From positions 1 through 5,950 of the forward strand of contig JAPHUG010000357.1 in NCBI GenBank assembly GCA_026197195.1: a DNA stretch of 5,950 nucleotides, given 5' to 3'. Both the position numbers and the translations under genes were made by a program. Every line of letters begins with the position of its first letter. Within the stretch, counting starts at the first letter, position 1. Below the pieces are notes generated by a model. The model did not search any database. It was not told the origin of the DNA and saw only the letters and a list, made by a program, of their open reading frames with translations. This document shows positions 1-5,112 of the stretch, one piece after another. The DNA is from Sedimenticola sp. GTDB taxonomy: Bacteria > Pseudomonadota > Gammaproteobacteria > Chromatiales > Chromatiaceae.

Positions 1-209
1 AGATAGAGGCTATCAACCCCGACTCTAAAAATCCGAGTAGATGATGGTTCCGTGCAATTAGCAGGTGTAGTGTTACTGGACGGTACACCTGCCCCATCAA
101 GCTGGCCACTGCTCGCGGCGGGCGGCGTCCATCCGTCCGCTGCCCCCCGCTGCGCGGAGGCTCCATCTAGCGTATTTTGGTTTAGCTGAGTGTTGGTATC
201 TGTTTCCAT
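1..209 (-). CDS. Hypothetical protein, N-terminal part (runs off left edge)
   Basis: This frame is open from an ATG at 209 to the left edge, giving 69 complete codons. The start is chosen because GGAG (complement of 218-221) lies 8 bases upstream of it. An in-frame ATG at 215 lies only 2 bases from the same GGAG. The protein begins METDTNTQLNQ and continues as a polar Ala/Gly/Ser/Pro/Thr-rich stretch that looks like a disordered leader. It then becomes more ordered around RIFRVGVDSLY at the edge, where a folded domain probably begins. I do not recognise the family. The disordered segment coincides with a GC-rich imperfect palindrome and a perfect 9-bp inverted repeat, unlike the surrounding sequence. 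The gene lies 100 bases downstream of the 262-residue gene on the same strand. A longer TTG-initiated frame at 97-300 overlaps it but looks non-coding. Confidence 0.55.
   Translation of the reverse strand, partial: METDTNTQLNQNTLDGASAQRGAADGWTPPAASSGQLDGAGVPSSNTTPANCTEPSSTRIFRVGVDSLY
61..92. repeat. Perfect 9-bp inverted repeat within the first gene
   Basis: GCAGGTGTA at 61-69 is the exact reverse complement of TACACCTGC at 84-92, with a 14-base loop. It lies inside the low-complexity N-terminal coding segment, so it could form a hairpin in the mRNA. No T-run follows on either strand, so it is not a typical terminator. Confidence 0.6.
115..150. repeat. GC-rich imperfect palindrome
   Basis: The arms at 115-127 and 138-150 pair over 13 positions, with one C-C mismatch (119/146) and one G-T wobble (124/141), around a 10-base loop. 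The segment from about 110 to 165 is much more GC-rich than the rest of the island and encodes an Ala/Gly/Pro-rich stretch. It resembles REP-type or inserted palindromic DNA, but I cannot assign it to a known family. Confidence 0.5.
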
Positions 210-309
210 AGTCATAACTCCGATTTTGGCAAGACGGTAAATCCGTCCGGCATCGGATATCTAAACTATGGGGATTAATGCGATTTGGCGACGACACCAA
301 ATTGCATTT

Positions 310-1098
310 TCATGTCGCTAAGGTTTTTCTCCAGCGACGAATGAAGGTATCTAGGCTTTTCTCAGCATCATTGTTTTTTGAAGGGTAGAGGTCCAGTTCA
401 GTACAAAATAGATCAAATCGATCCTTTGTCGTCATCTGCTCTAAAACCCCATCATCCTCAAGTTGGTAGAGGACATAACGCAGCGGCCCATAAGCATCCA
501 TAGGTTTCTTGGATGGGCCTCTTAAGGCATTTCTGAGTAATTTGAAAAACTGTTCATCCTGCTCGATTTCAGCCTTCGCAATTCTGTCAGCAATCGGTGG
601 ACAAGAGGTTATTGAGCGATCTATTCGGATTGCCTTGAGCAAGGCATCATCATTGCCGTTTGATACCTGAGCAACCAAGTCATTTATCGGCATGCCATAA
701 TGCCAGATGCTATCGAGATTCTTGATTACTGCTATTAAGTTGCCTAAGAGCACTTTTGGTTCAAACGCTTCATGTGGTTCAAGGTCACTAGGGTCTCCTA
801 AGGTTTCCATTTCGCGCTTAAGCTCATTCAGAGCGGCATCTTGAGGATCAACTGCAGTTGACATCGTATTGATCCGGCTATCAATGCCTCCGACAACGGC
901 AAAAAAAGAGACTTGTTCCAAAAAGGATAGGGCATATATCTCAGACCAGTAGAAGCCTGACGCCAGAGCTTTGAAGACTTTTTCAGGTTCATTATTGACT
1001 AGCGTTTGCCATTCCTTTTGAAGCAATGAGCGAGACTGGAGTAAGCGAACAAACTCCTTTAACTGCTGGGTGGAATACTTTCCGAATTCTTTATTCAT
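310..1098 (-). CDS. Hypothetical protein, 262 residues
   Basis: This is a complete frame from an ATG at 1098 to a stop at 310-312. I do not recognise the family. The protein looks soluble and largely helical. An N-terminal charged helix (about residues 7-35) is followed by an aromatic, moderately hydrophobic stretch around FYWSEIYALSFLEQVSFFAVVGG (near residues 49-71, quoted only to locate it), which seems too broken by charges to be a clear membrane segment. A charged linker and a mixed helical C-terminus ending RRWRKTLAT follow. No nuclease, ATPase or helix-turn-helix motif stands out. There is no clear Shine-Dalgarno sequence before the ATG, which may mean weak translation or coupling to the upstream gene, 40 bases away on the same strand. 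The long intact frame supports a real gene. Its setting suggests accessory function only. Confidence 0.75.
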   Translation of the reverse strand: MNKEFGKYSTQQLKEFVRLLQSRSLLQKEWQTLVNNEPEKVFKALASGFYWSEIYALSFLEQVSFFAVVGGIDSRINTMSTAVDPQDAALNELKREMETLGDPSDLEPHEAFEPKVLLGNLIAVIKNLDSIWHYGMPINDLVAQVSNGNDDALLKAIRIDRSITSCPPIADRIAKAEIEQDEQFFKLLRNALRGPSKKPMDAYGPLRYVLYQLEDDGVLEQMTTKDRFDLFCTELDLYPSKNNDAEKSLDTFIRRWRKTLAT

Positions 1099-1138
1099 AA
1101 AGTAAGAAACAAAAATGGTTCAGATTCTAGTGATCCGA

Positions 1139-1636
1139 TCAATTTGAAAGCATCTTCTGATAGTCAGAGCAGGCTTTGTTCTTTGCTTCAAGGGCCTTGA
1201 TAGAGCCTGATATAGCATCCAAGGTGAGAAGAGAACATTTCTGTTTAGAATCCATAAGTTCTGATTCTCTTGCTGATGGGCGGCTTATCTTAGCGATTAC
1301 TGGCTGATAGGAAGAGGCTGCTTGGCAATACATGTTCTTGAGTTTAGTGTATCGCCAGTGCTGCTGAGGGTTGTTCTGAAGAGAAAGACAAGTTTCGGTA
1401 AAGAACGATTTAGCAACTTCAGTACATTGAGAGAACTTGCCGATATTCGTCTTTTGCCCTGAGCATACAGAAGCATTTCTGATGCGCCATAGCTGATACT
1501 GGTAATCTAAGGTAGCACCCCGATATTCGACTACCTGGGCTTGTATCTCAGTACCGAGAATATCTGTCATGCTGTGTTGTATCGGGGTGGCAATACTATC
1601 AATGTAAATAGAGACTAATGTCGAAAGAGGGTCCAT
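1139..1636 (-). CDS. Hypothetical six-cysteine protein, 165 residues
   Basis: The frame runs from an ATG at 1636, preceded by a good ribosome site (AAGGA, complement of the region just beyond 1645, about 10 bases from the ATG). The family is not recognised. Six cysteines are spread along the chain at about residues 58, 71, 83, 104, 134 and 156, an even count that would suit three disulphides or metal ligands. The N-terminus has an amphipathic/hydrophobic stretch (LSTLVSIYIDSIATPI, residues 4-19) but no lysine/arginine-rich start and no signal-peptidase site, so export is not supported. The middle is rich in Gln, Trp and Tyr and looks helical. The gene is 88 bases downstream of the DUF2971 gene and 40 bases upstream of the 262-residue gene, all on the same strand. 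Confidence 0.7.
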   Translation of the reverse strand: MDPLSTLVSIYIDSIATPIQHSMTDILGTEIQAQVVEYRGATLDYQYQLWRIRNASVCSGQKTNIGKFSQCTEVAKSFFTETCLSLQNNPQQHWRYTKLKNMYCQAASSYQPVIAKISRPSARESELMDSKQKCSLLTLDAISGSIKALEAKNKACSDYQKMLSN

Positions 1637-1645
1637 TGATTACTA

Positions 1646-1652
1646 ATCCTTT
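1646..1652 (-). promoter_or_regulatory. Ribosome binding site of the six-cysteine gene
   Basis: On the minus strand AAAGGA precedes the ATG at 1636 by about 10 bases. It is the clearest Shine-Dalgarno sequence among the three downstream genes of the run and fixes the start chosen for this one. Confidence 0.45.
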
Positions 1653-1724
1653 ATTTGTAAGTCACAATGGGAGCCATTGCTTGTGTCCGGCTGCCCTGTA
1701 GTTGCAATAATTTTCTATATTCCA

Positions 1725-2681
1725 TCAAACCCTTAGGGGGATACCTGAATAGAAAACACGCTCCGATGCATTCTTACAACCCGATTCAGTGAGAAGCTTA
1801 ATGAACGTATCGCCTAACACCGATTGGTGATCTGTAGGGCCGATGATGATCCTTTCAATCAATTCGCAAATCTCGATATTCATTAAATTGAGTTCTGGAA
1901 GATTATTCAGCGGAATTTTATGAATTTCCTGCGGAACACCATCTATCGACTCAATACTGCTTCGAATGTAGTCAGATGTCTTTAAAGCAGGATTGTAAAC
2001 AACACGCCATTCGCGCTCTTCAAAGAACCCCGGATGTTTGAGGCAAAGCGCAAAGGTTTTAAATTGCTCGAAGAGATACGCGATGACCTTGTCTTTTGTC
2101 AATTCTTTTACGAACGCTCGCTCTTTGTTTATGCGCTCTGTAAGAAGCCCGAACTCAGCGTTGAAATCATTGGTTCCAAGGTAGGCAACAGGGTGAGTGT
2201 AGGCCGCTAATGCATCACTTTCCGAACGAAAAGCCGAATTGTTCATAACGATAGCTATCGGTTGTTTTCCCCCATAAGCCCGCCACATGGACAGACGGCC
2301 AAATTCGTCCTCGCTAGATGGGTGCTCAGACACGCAAGCAATGTAAGTTTTAGATCGAAGGTAAGGGAGCCAGCTATCGAAGAGGTTTGCAATATCAGTG
2401 ATGATGCCTGGAAAGATTGACTCCATGACAGCCTTAAATCTGACGCCTTCTGTATCATTATTGAAGGCCGCTACCAAACAGTCGATTCCGTGGTCAACCT
2501 CCATGTAATCGTTCATGCACTGGACATTCCTGAGCCAAACCTCCTTGTTTTTGATAATGCTCATTGCAGCTTCTGCGCTGGTGTATTGAACGAATCTGAG
2601 CCCTTGATGAGCTACGAGCTCAATCGAGTCGAGAATGCGCGGATAAAAAATCGTCAATGCTTTTAGGTGAGTTTCATCCAT
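1725..2681 (-). CDS. DUF2971 family protein
   Basis: This is a 318-residue protein with the hallmarks of the DUF2971 family. A 'ryts-ea' type opening (LRFVQYTSAEAAMSII, residues 28-43) is followed by WLRNVQCMNDYMEVDHG (49-65), where the N-D pair is characteristic. YIACVSEHPS follows (113-122), then LSMWRAYG (130-137), and EEREWRVVYNP (221-231) near the end. The length is typical of the family. No biochemical activity is firmly established for DUF2971 as far as I know. Members are frequent in accessory and mobile regions, and a role in phage conflict is only a guess. The ATG at 2681 gives the full conserved N-terminus, but the ribosome site is weak. The gene sits 121 bases downstream of the NYN gene and 88 bases upstream of the six-cysteine gene, so it may belong to one transcript. 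There are no signal or membrane segments, so the protein is probably cytoplasmic. Confidence 0.85.
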   Translation of the reverse strand: MDETHLKALTIFYPRILDSIELVAHQGLRFVQYTSAEAAMSIIKNKEVWLRNVQCMNDYMEVDHGIDCLVAAFNNDTEGVRFKAVMESIFPGIITDIANLFDSWLPYLRSKTYIACVSEHPSSEDEFGRLSMWRAYGGKQPIAIVMNNSAFRSESDALAAYTHPVAYLGTNDFNAEFGLLTERINKERAFVKELTKDKVIAYLFEQFKTFALCLKHPGFFEEREWRVVYNPALKTSDYIRSSIESIDGVPQEIHKIPLNNLPELNLMNIEICELIERIIIGPTDHQSVLGDTFIKLLTESGCKNASERVFYSGIPLRV

Positions 2682-2726
2682 GAATATAACTATCTATATT
2701 TCTTTTTGATACATAACACTGTCCAG

Positions 2727-2780
2727 TCAAGATAGGATTGCCAGTAGAGGGAAAACCTGAGCGAAGATATTTTGTTTCAT
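2727..2780 (-). CDS. Possible 17-residue micro-ORF
   Basis: An ATG at 2780 is preceded by AAAGGA with about 7 bases of spacing, a better ribosome site than that of the following DUF2971 gene. The product would be MKQNIFAQVFPLLAILS, a lysine followed by a hydrophobic stretch, ending at TGA 2727-2729. It starts 22 bases after the NYN stop and ends 45 bases before the DUF2971 start. It could be a leader peptide coupling translation to DUF2971, a small membrane peptide, or the remnant of an old signal sequence. At this length chance cannot be excluded. Confidence 0.25.
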   Translation of the reverse strand: MKQNIFAQVFPLLAILS

Positions 2781-2802
2781 CTGTCCGTCCTTTAAAAATA
2801 TT

Positions 2803-3414
2803 TTATTCACAAGGTTTGAAATAGTATTGATCTAAATCTATGAACTGGTCGGCACAGTTTCTCAGATCAGGATTTAGCCCGCTCGATAATGCGGCTACAT
2901 ATACATGTTTGCCATGACGAATAGCTTCTTCTAAAACCGGCTTGTAATCTCCATCGCCAGACACCAAATAAATAGAGTCTACATTGTCCTTATAGACGTT
3001 GCTAAGAATGTCCACAGTTAACTGAATATCTACCCCTTTAGCTTTCTTTCCACGCTCCTTCTTAAACACAACAGGATACAAACTATTCAGAGGTGCTCCG
3101 CCTACCCACTGTATTCTTGGGTCTCGATACTGACCGGATTGCAATTTTTTTAGATCATCCTTTACTTGTTGTATTCGCTCATTATCACCAAATGCATAAG
3201 TATAGTAATTTGCTCTCACAACCAAATTAAGCCCGGGGTTTACTGTTAAGTGCGGCGCCCAAACATAGATATTTTTCTCATACGCTATATTAGCGTCATC
3301 CCTTAATTCACGACCCTCATTGACCATAGCTTGGAAGCGCTGAACCAAATTTTCGCCATCAACAAACACCATCATTCTACCCAAGGATGGCATGACTACA
3401 TGTTCTTGTTTCAT
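2803..3414 (-). CDS. NYN domain (LabA/PIN-like) putative ribonuclease
   Basis: This 203-residue protein is essentially a single NYN domain, the PIN-like fold of LabA and related predicted metal-dependent RNases. Visible motifs are MVFVDGENL (15-23, acidic D19 and N22 in the first strand-loop), GVDIQLTVDIL (127-137, D129 and D135) and YLVSGDGDYKPVL (149-161, D154 and D156). These supply the acidic metal-binding pocket, which appears intact. A lysine-rich stretch (118-126) could contact nucleic acid. The start at 3414 is preferred because AGGAG lies 5 bases upstream. A second ATG at 3435 has AAGGA about 6 bases upstream and would add 7 residues. The frame remains open to a TTG at 3486, which is unlikely to be used. 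It heads the minus-strand run and is divergent from the HEPN-LOTUS gene. NYN domains often occur fused to LOTUS domains, which makes that neighbour notable. The RNA target is unknown. Confidence 0.88.
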   Translation of the reverse strand: MKQEHVVMPSLGRMMVFVDGENLVQRFQAMVNEGRELRDDANIAYEKNIYVWAPHLTVNPGLNLVVRANYYTYAFGDNERIQQVKDDLKKLQSGQYRDPRIQWVGGAPLNSLYPVVFKKERGKKAKGVDIQLTVDILSNVYKDNVDSIYLVSGDGDYKPVLEEAIRHGKHVYVAALSSGLNPDLRNCADQFIDLDQYYFKPCE

Positions 3415-3424
3415 TGATGCTCCT
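3415..3424 (-). promoter_or_regulatory. Ribosome binding site deciding the NYN start
   Basis: AGGAG on the minus strand lies 5 bases before the ATG at 3414. A competing AAGGA sits about 6 bases before the in-frame ATG at 3435, so two starts 7 codons apart both have plausible ribosome sites. Confidence 0.5.
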
Positions 3425-3542
3425 GGTATCAACATCTGGTTTCCTTCAAATAATGCGCCACCCGGCACAGGCAAAACTATGAGCAATTTTGTGCGATACG
3501 ATCATCGCTGATTTCACTGGGTAGGATTGTGTCATTCTTCGC

Positions 3543-3560
3543 CATAGATGGTTATCTATG
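3543..3560. repeat. 7-bp perfect inverted repeat, possible operator
   Basis: CATAGAT at 3543-3549 and ATCTATG at 3554-3560 are exact reverse complements with a GGTT spacer. The site lies about 130 bases upstream of the NYN start, where a promoter or operator would be expected. Its size is compatible with a dimeric regulator site, but no regulator gene is visible nearby. Confidence 0.35.
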
Positions 3561-3639
3561 TATCTCTTGTGCCCTATTATCTGATTAGCCAACCCCCATG
3601 CTGTGATAAGTGGGAAAAGGGGCCACCTAGCTCAATCAT

Positions 3640-3656
3640 ATAAGTATACGACTTAT
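3640..3656. repeat. 6-bp inverted repeat
   Basis: ATAAGT (3640-3645) and ACTTAT (3651-3656) are exact reverse complements around a 5-base spacer in AT-rich DNA. At this length it could be chance. Confidence 0.25.
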
Positions 3657-3677
3657 TATCCCAAGTAAGATCACTGG

Positions 3678-3693
3678 TTGAGTTATTACTCAA
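3678..3693. repeat. 6-bp inverted repeat with tetra-base loop
   Basis: TTGAGT (3678-3683) and ACTCAA (3688-3693) flank TATT. On the plus strand G-T wobbles and a further C-G pair extend the stem outward to about 3674-3697. No T-run follows closely, so terminator function is not supported. Confidence 0.25.
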
Positions 3694-3832
3694 TTGGCTG
3701 GGACTAGCATAGAGGTATTTGTATCCTTTTTAACTGCGACCTTTTTTATAATTCTCGATATTAAGGAATATAAGCGGGATGAACTAATTTCGCAACATTG
3801 CCGGCATAAAAATGGTGCCCTAATGAGCGGTG

Positions 3833-3869
3833 TCGTGGAGGCTTTTCACTGTACGTAATGCCTCCACGA
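3833..3869. repeat. 10-bp perfect inverted repeat beside the left direct repeat
   Basis: TCGTGGAGGC (3833-3842) and GCCTCCACGA (3860-3869) are exact reverse complements with a 17-base loop. No T-tract follows on either strand. It ends 8 bases before the left copy of the 66-base direct repeat and has no counterpart beside the right copy. It may be a transcription stop, a protein-binding site, or part of a recombination site. Confidence 0.6.
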
Positions 3870-3876
3870 GGGAAGA

Positions 3877-3942
3877 CGGCTACTGGCGTGAGAGTGGGTC
3901 AGCTAACATATTGATATATAAAAAATAATGCGCGATTATGAA
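3877..3942. repeat. 66-base imperfect direct repeat, left copy
   Basis: This pairs with 4966-5031 at a constant offset of 1089 bases, without gaps. The core GTGAGAGTGGGTCAGCTAAC is identical (3888-3907). It is followed by 22 bases of AT-rich spacer in both copies (about 14 of 22 identical) and then GCGCGAYTAYGAA (3930-3942), which differs only at two pyrimidines. The flank 3877-3887 matches with three differences. Identical spacing of two conserved blocks around an AT-rich middle suggests a protein-binding site such as an integrase or excisionase attachment arm. Unlike the right copy, it does not continue into tRNA sequence. Confidence 0.8.
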
Positions 3943-4107
3943 ACGGGTTTTCCTTGGGCAAAAAATCGAGAAGAAACAGAGACATACTGTTATTGTGTTT
4001 TTGTTGTGAGTTTACGAGCGTAGGGGAATCGCAGAAGGGAATTGCTTTTCCCTATTACTAGCGTTAAATATTCATGTGATCACGCTCAGGGAGTAGGCGT
4101 AGGCATT

Positions 4108-4947
4108 ATGGCTAATGAAATTAGTAGAAAAATTGGACGGTGTATTCTTCGTCTACAGCAGTACGAAATATCGCTCAAAGCTATGCTGTCCAGTAAAGAT
4201 CTCTATGTTTATGGAGATACTGGGGAATCTAACCACGAAGAACGACAGAATGAAGTAGCAACCAAGACTCTCGGACAGTTAGTGAGCGAGCTAACAGGCA
4301 CTTATTTACTTGGTGAAGAAGAAAGTAGGGAAGATCAAGATAATCATGATGATCAATTAGATCTAACCAGACCTTCTTTTCGAATGCGATGCTCTATGGA
4401 TATTGAAGATAAAGAGTATCAGAGAGTCGAGGCAGGTTTGAAACAGTTGGTTAAGGTTAGAAATGAACTTGTCCATCATTTTTTAGATCGATTTAACTTG
4501 AATGACGAGAGCTGCTTGACGAATGCAAATGTCTATTTGGACGAGGCATATCAGGTAATAGACGAACGCTTGCTTGAGCTTCACAGTTGGGCCAAATCAA
4601 TGGATGACACTCGATTACGGGCAAAGACATTCATTGAGTCACATGATTGCAAACACTTCATGAGTTATGGATTTCTTCCTGGTCAGTTAGTGGATTGGCC
4701 TAATACGCCAATTATTCGCTTTCTATTTCAGGCAGAAGACAGCTATCGTTTAGATGGCTGGACTAATCTTGAGGATGCGATCACCTATGTTCGAAAACAG
4801 AGGCCAGAATTAGGGCCGAAGAAATACGGGTGCAGCAGCTGGCGACATGTCCTTCATGAATCTGGAATGTTTGATATCGAGAAGAGGCCATGTACTAAAG
4901 AGCGTAAAAAACAGGTTTGGTATCGTAGGCGGCTGGGTCTCGCGTAG
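4108..4947 (+). CDS. HEPN-like / OST-HTH (LOTUS) domain protein
   Basis: This 279-residue protein has two recognisable parts. The C-terminus (about 203-274) matches the OST-HTH/LOTUS pattern: a leading aromatic-rich helix, then DGWTNLEDAITYVRKQRPEL (216-235), KYGCSSWRHVLHESGMFDIE (239-258) and a closing basic strand VWYRRR (270-275). LOTUS domains bind RNA or RNA-associated proteins. The N-terminal 160 residues are helical and contain VRNELVHHF, giving R118-x4-H123, the signature of HEPN domains, many of which are metal-independent RNases. An acidic linker (70-85, rich in D and E) separates the early helices. The ATG at 4108 is chosen over a TTG at 4042 whose purine-rich tract lies too close. 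The ribosome site is modest (AGG at 4101-4103, AGGGAG at 4088-4093). The gene is divergent from the NYN gene and bracketed by the 66-base repeats. The HEPN assignment is less certain than the LOTUS one. No signal or membrane segment is seen. Confidence 0.85.
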   Translation: MANEISRKIGRCILRLQQYEISLKAMLSSKDLYVYGDTGESNHEERQNEVATKTLGQLVSELTGTYLLGEEESREDQDNHDDQLDLTRPSFRMRCSMDIEDKEYQRVEAGLKQLVKVRNELVHHFLDRFNLNDESCLTNANVYLDEAYQVIDERLLELHSWAKSMDDTRLRAKTFIESHDCKHFMSYGFLPGQLVDWPNTPIIRFLFQAEDSYRLDGWTNLEDAITYVRKQRPELGPKKYGCSSWRHVLHESGMFDIEKRPCTKERKKQVWYRRRLGLA

Positions 4948-4965
4948 ATATTCAACGACTGCCAG

Positions 4966-5031
4966 CGGTTAATGGTGTGAGAGTGGGTCAGCTAACTAAT
5001 TGAATAATAATAAAATAAGCGCGACTACGAA
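4966..5031. repeat. 66-base imperfect direct repeat, right copy, at the tRNA junction
   Basis: This is the right partner of 3877-3942, with the 20-base identical core at 4977-4996, a 22-base AT-rich spacer, and GCGCGACTACGAA at 5019-5031. The final block runs into the anticodon loop of the tRNA-Arg fragment, so this copy coincides with the island boundary. The repeat therefore looks like the island-side half of an attachment site, with the conserved core as a likely recombinase or accessory-factor binding site. It starts 19 bases after the HEPN-LOTUS stop. Confidence 0.8.
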
Positions 5032-5069
5032 CCAGGTGGTCGGAGGTTCGAATCCTTCCGGGCGCGCCA
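5025..5069 (+). other. attR-like site: 3' half of tRNA-Arg(ACG)
   Basis: The sequence reads as a tRNA from the anticodon loop onward. The loop CTACGAA (5025-5031, anticodon ACG) is followed by the 3' anticodon strand CCAGG, the variable loop TGGTC and the T-stem GGAGG. The T-loop TTCGAAT, T-stem CCTTC (one G-T pair), acceptor strand CGGGCGC, G73 and encoded CCA (5067-5069) complete it. The 5' half (acceptor, D-arm and the CCTGG-like anticodon strand) is absent. The preceding sequence is AT-rich repeat DNA that cannot pair with CCAGG, so this fragment cannot make a tRNA. Such a half is what remains at the far end after site-specific integration into a tRNA gene. The intact gene should lie at the other end of the island. 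Confidence 0.85.
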
Positions 5070-5077
5070 TATTAAAC

Positions 5078-5112
5078 AAAGGCTTACGAGAAATCGTGAG
5101 CCTTTTGTTTTT
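5078..5112 (+). terminator. Intrinsic terminator of the tRNA-Arg gene
   Basis: A 12-bp stem (5078-5089 with 5094-5105, one T-G wobble) is capped by a GAAA tetraloop and followed by TTTTGTTTTT. It begins 8 bases after the tRNA CCA end, so it was the terminator of the original tRNA gene. It now marks core chromosome just outside the island. The complementary strand also has a T-rich tail, so some bidirectional activity is possible. Confidence 0.85.

Larger units (their letters stand above)
3436..4107. other. Long intergenic region between divergent NYN and HEPN-LOTUS genes
   Basis: Nearly 700 bases without a convincing coding frame on either strand. The region holds several short inverted repeats (3543-3560, 3640-3656, 3678-3693 and the strong one at 3833-3869) and the left copy of the 66-base direct repeat (3877-3942). 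Near 4037-4053 a small stem (AGGGAA...TTCCCT) precedes the HEPN-LOTUS start. Promoters for the two divergent genes must lie here, but no clean -35/-10 pair could be picked by eye. A small RNA is possible but unsupported. Confidence 0.6.
1..5069. mobile_element. Distal part of a genomic island in a tRNA-Arg gene
   Basis: Everything left of the tRNA fragment appears to be island DNA. The right boundary is the 3' half of a tRNA-Arg gene (anticodon loop to CCA) joined to unrelated AT-rich sequence where the 5' half should be. Core-type sequence (tRNA terminator, aldolase gene) lies beyond it. The contents fit an accessory region: mostly uncharacterised proteins, a DUF2971 protein, and nuclease-like NYN and HEPN-LOTUS proteins. 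Tyrosine integrases commonly target the 3' end of tRNA genes. No integrase is visible here, so it would have to lie beyond the left edge, near the intact tRNA. The left limit of the island is outside the window. Confidence 0.6.

Noticed and set aside
97..300. 67-codon minus-strand frame
   Set aside because: It uses a TTG start, has an Arg/Ser/Pro-rich composition typical of an out-of-frame reading, and overlaps a better frame that has an ATG and a well-placed GGAG.
2255..2458. 67-codon minus-strand frame inside the DUF2971 gene
   Set aside because: It lies wholly within a recognisable DUF2971 coding region in another frame and has no motifs of its own.
3415..3486. N-terminal extension of the NYN protein from a TTG
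   Set aside because: Two in-frame ATGs with good ribosome sites lie downstream, and the NYN motif begins well after them.
4042..4107. N-terminal extension of the HEPN-LOTUS protein from a TTG
   Set aside because: The purine-rich tract is only about 2 bases from the TTG, and the added residues do not look like part of the fold. The ATG at 4108 leads straight into the helical domain.
3877..5031. CRISPR array
   Set aside because: There are only two repeat copies, they are about 1 kb apart, and a gene lies between them.
3877..5031. Insertion sequence or composite transposon ends
   Set aside because: The repeats are direct and not inverted, no transposase lies between them, and the right copy coincides with a tRNA junction. 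This fits site-specific recombination better.
4966..5069. Complete tRNA-Arg gene
   Set aside because: There is no acceptor 5' strand, D-arm or pairing partner for the CCAGG anticodon strand upstream, so only the 3' half is present.
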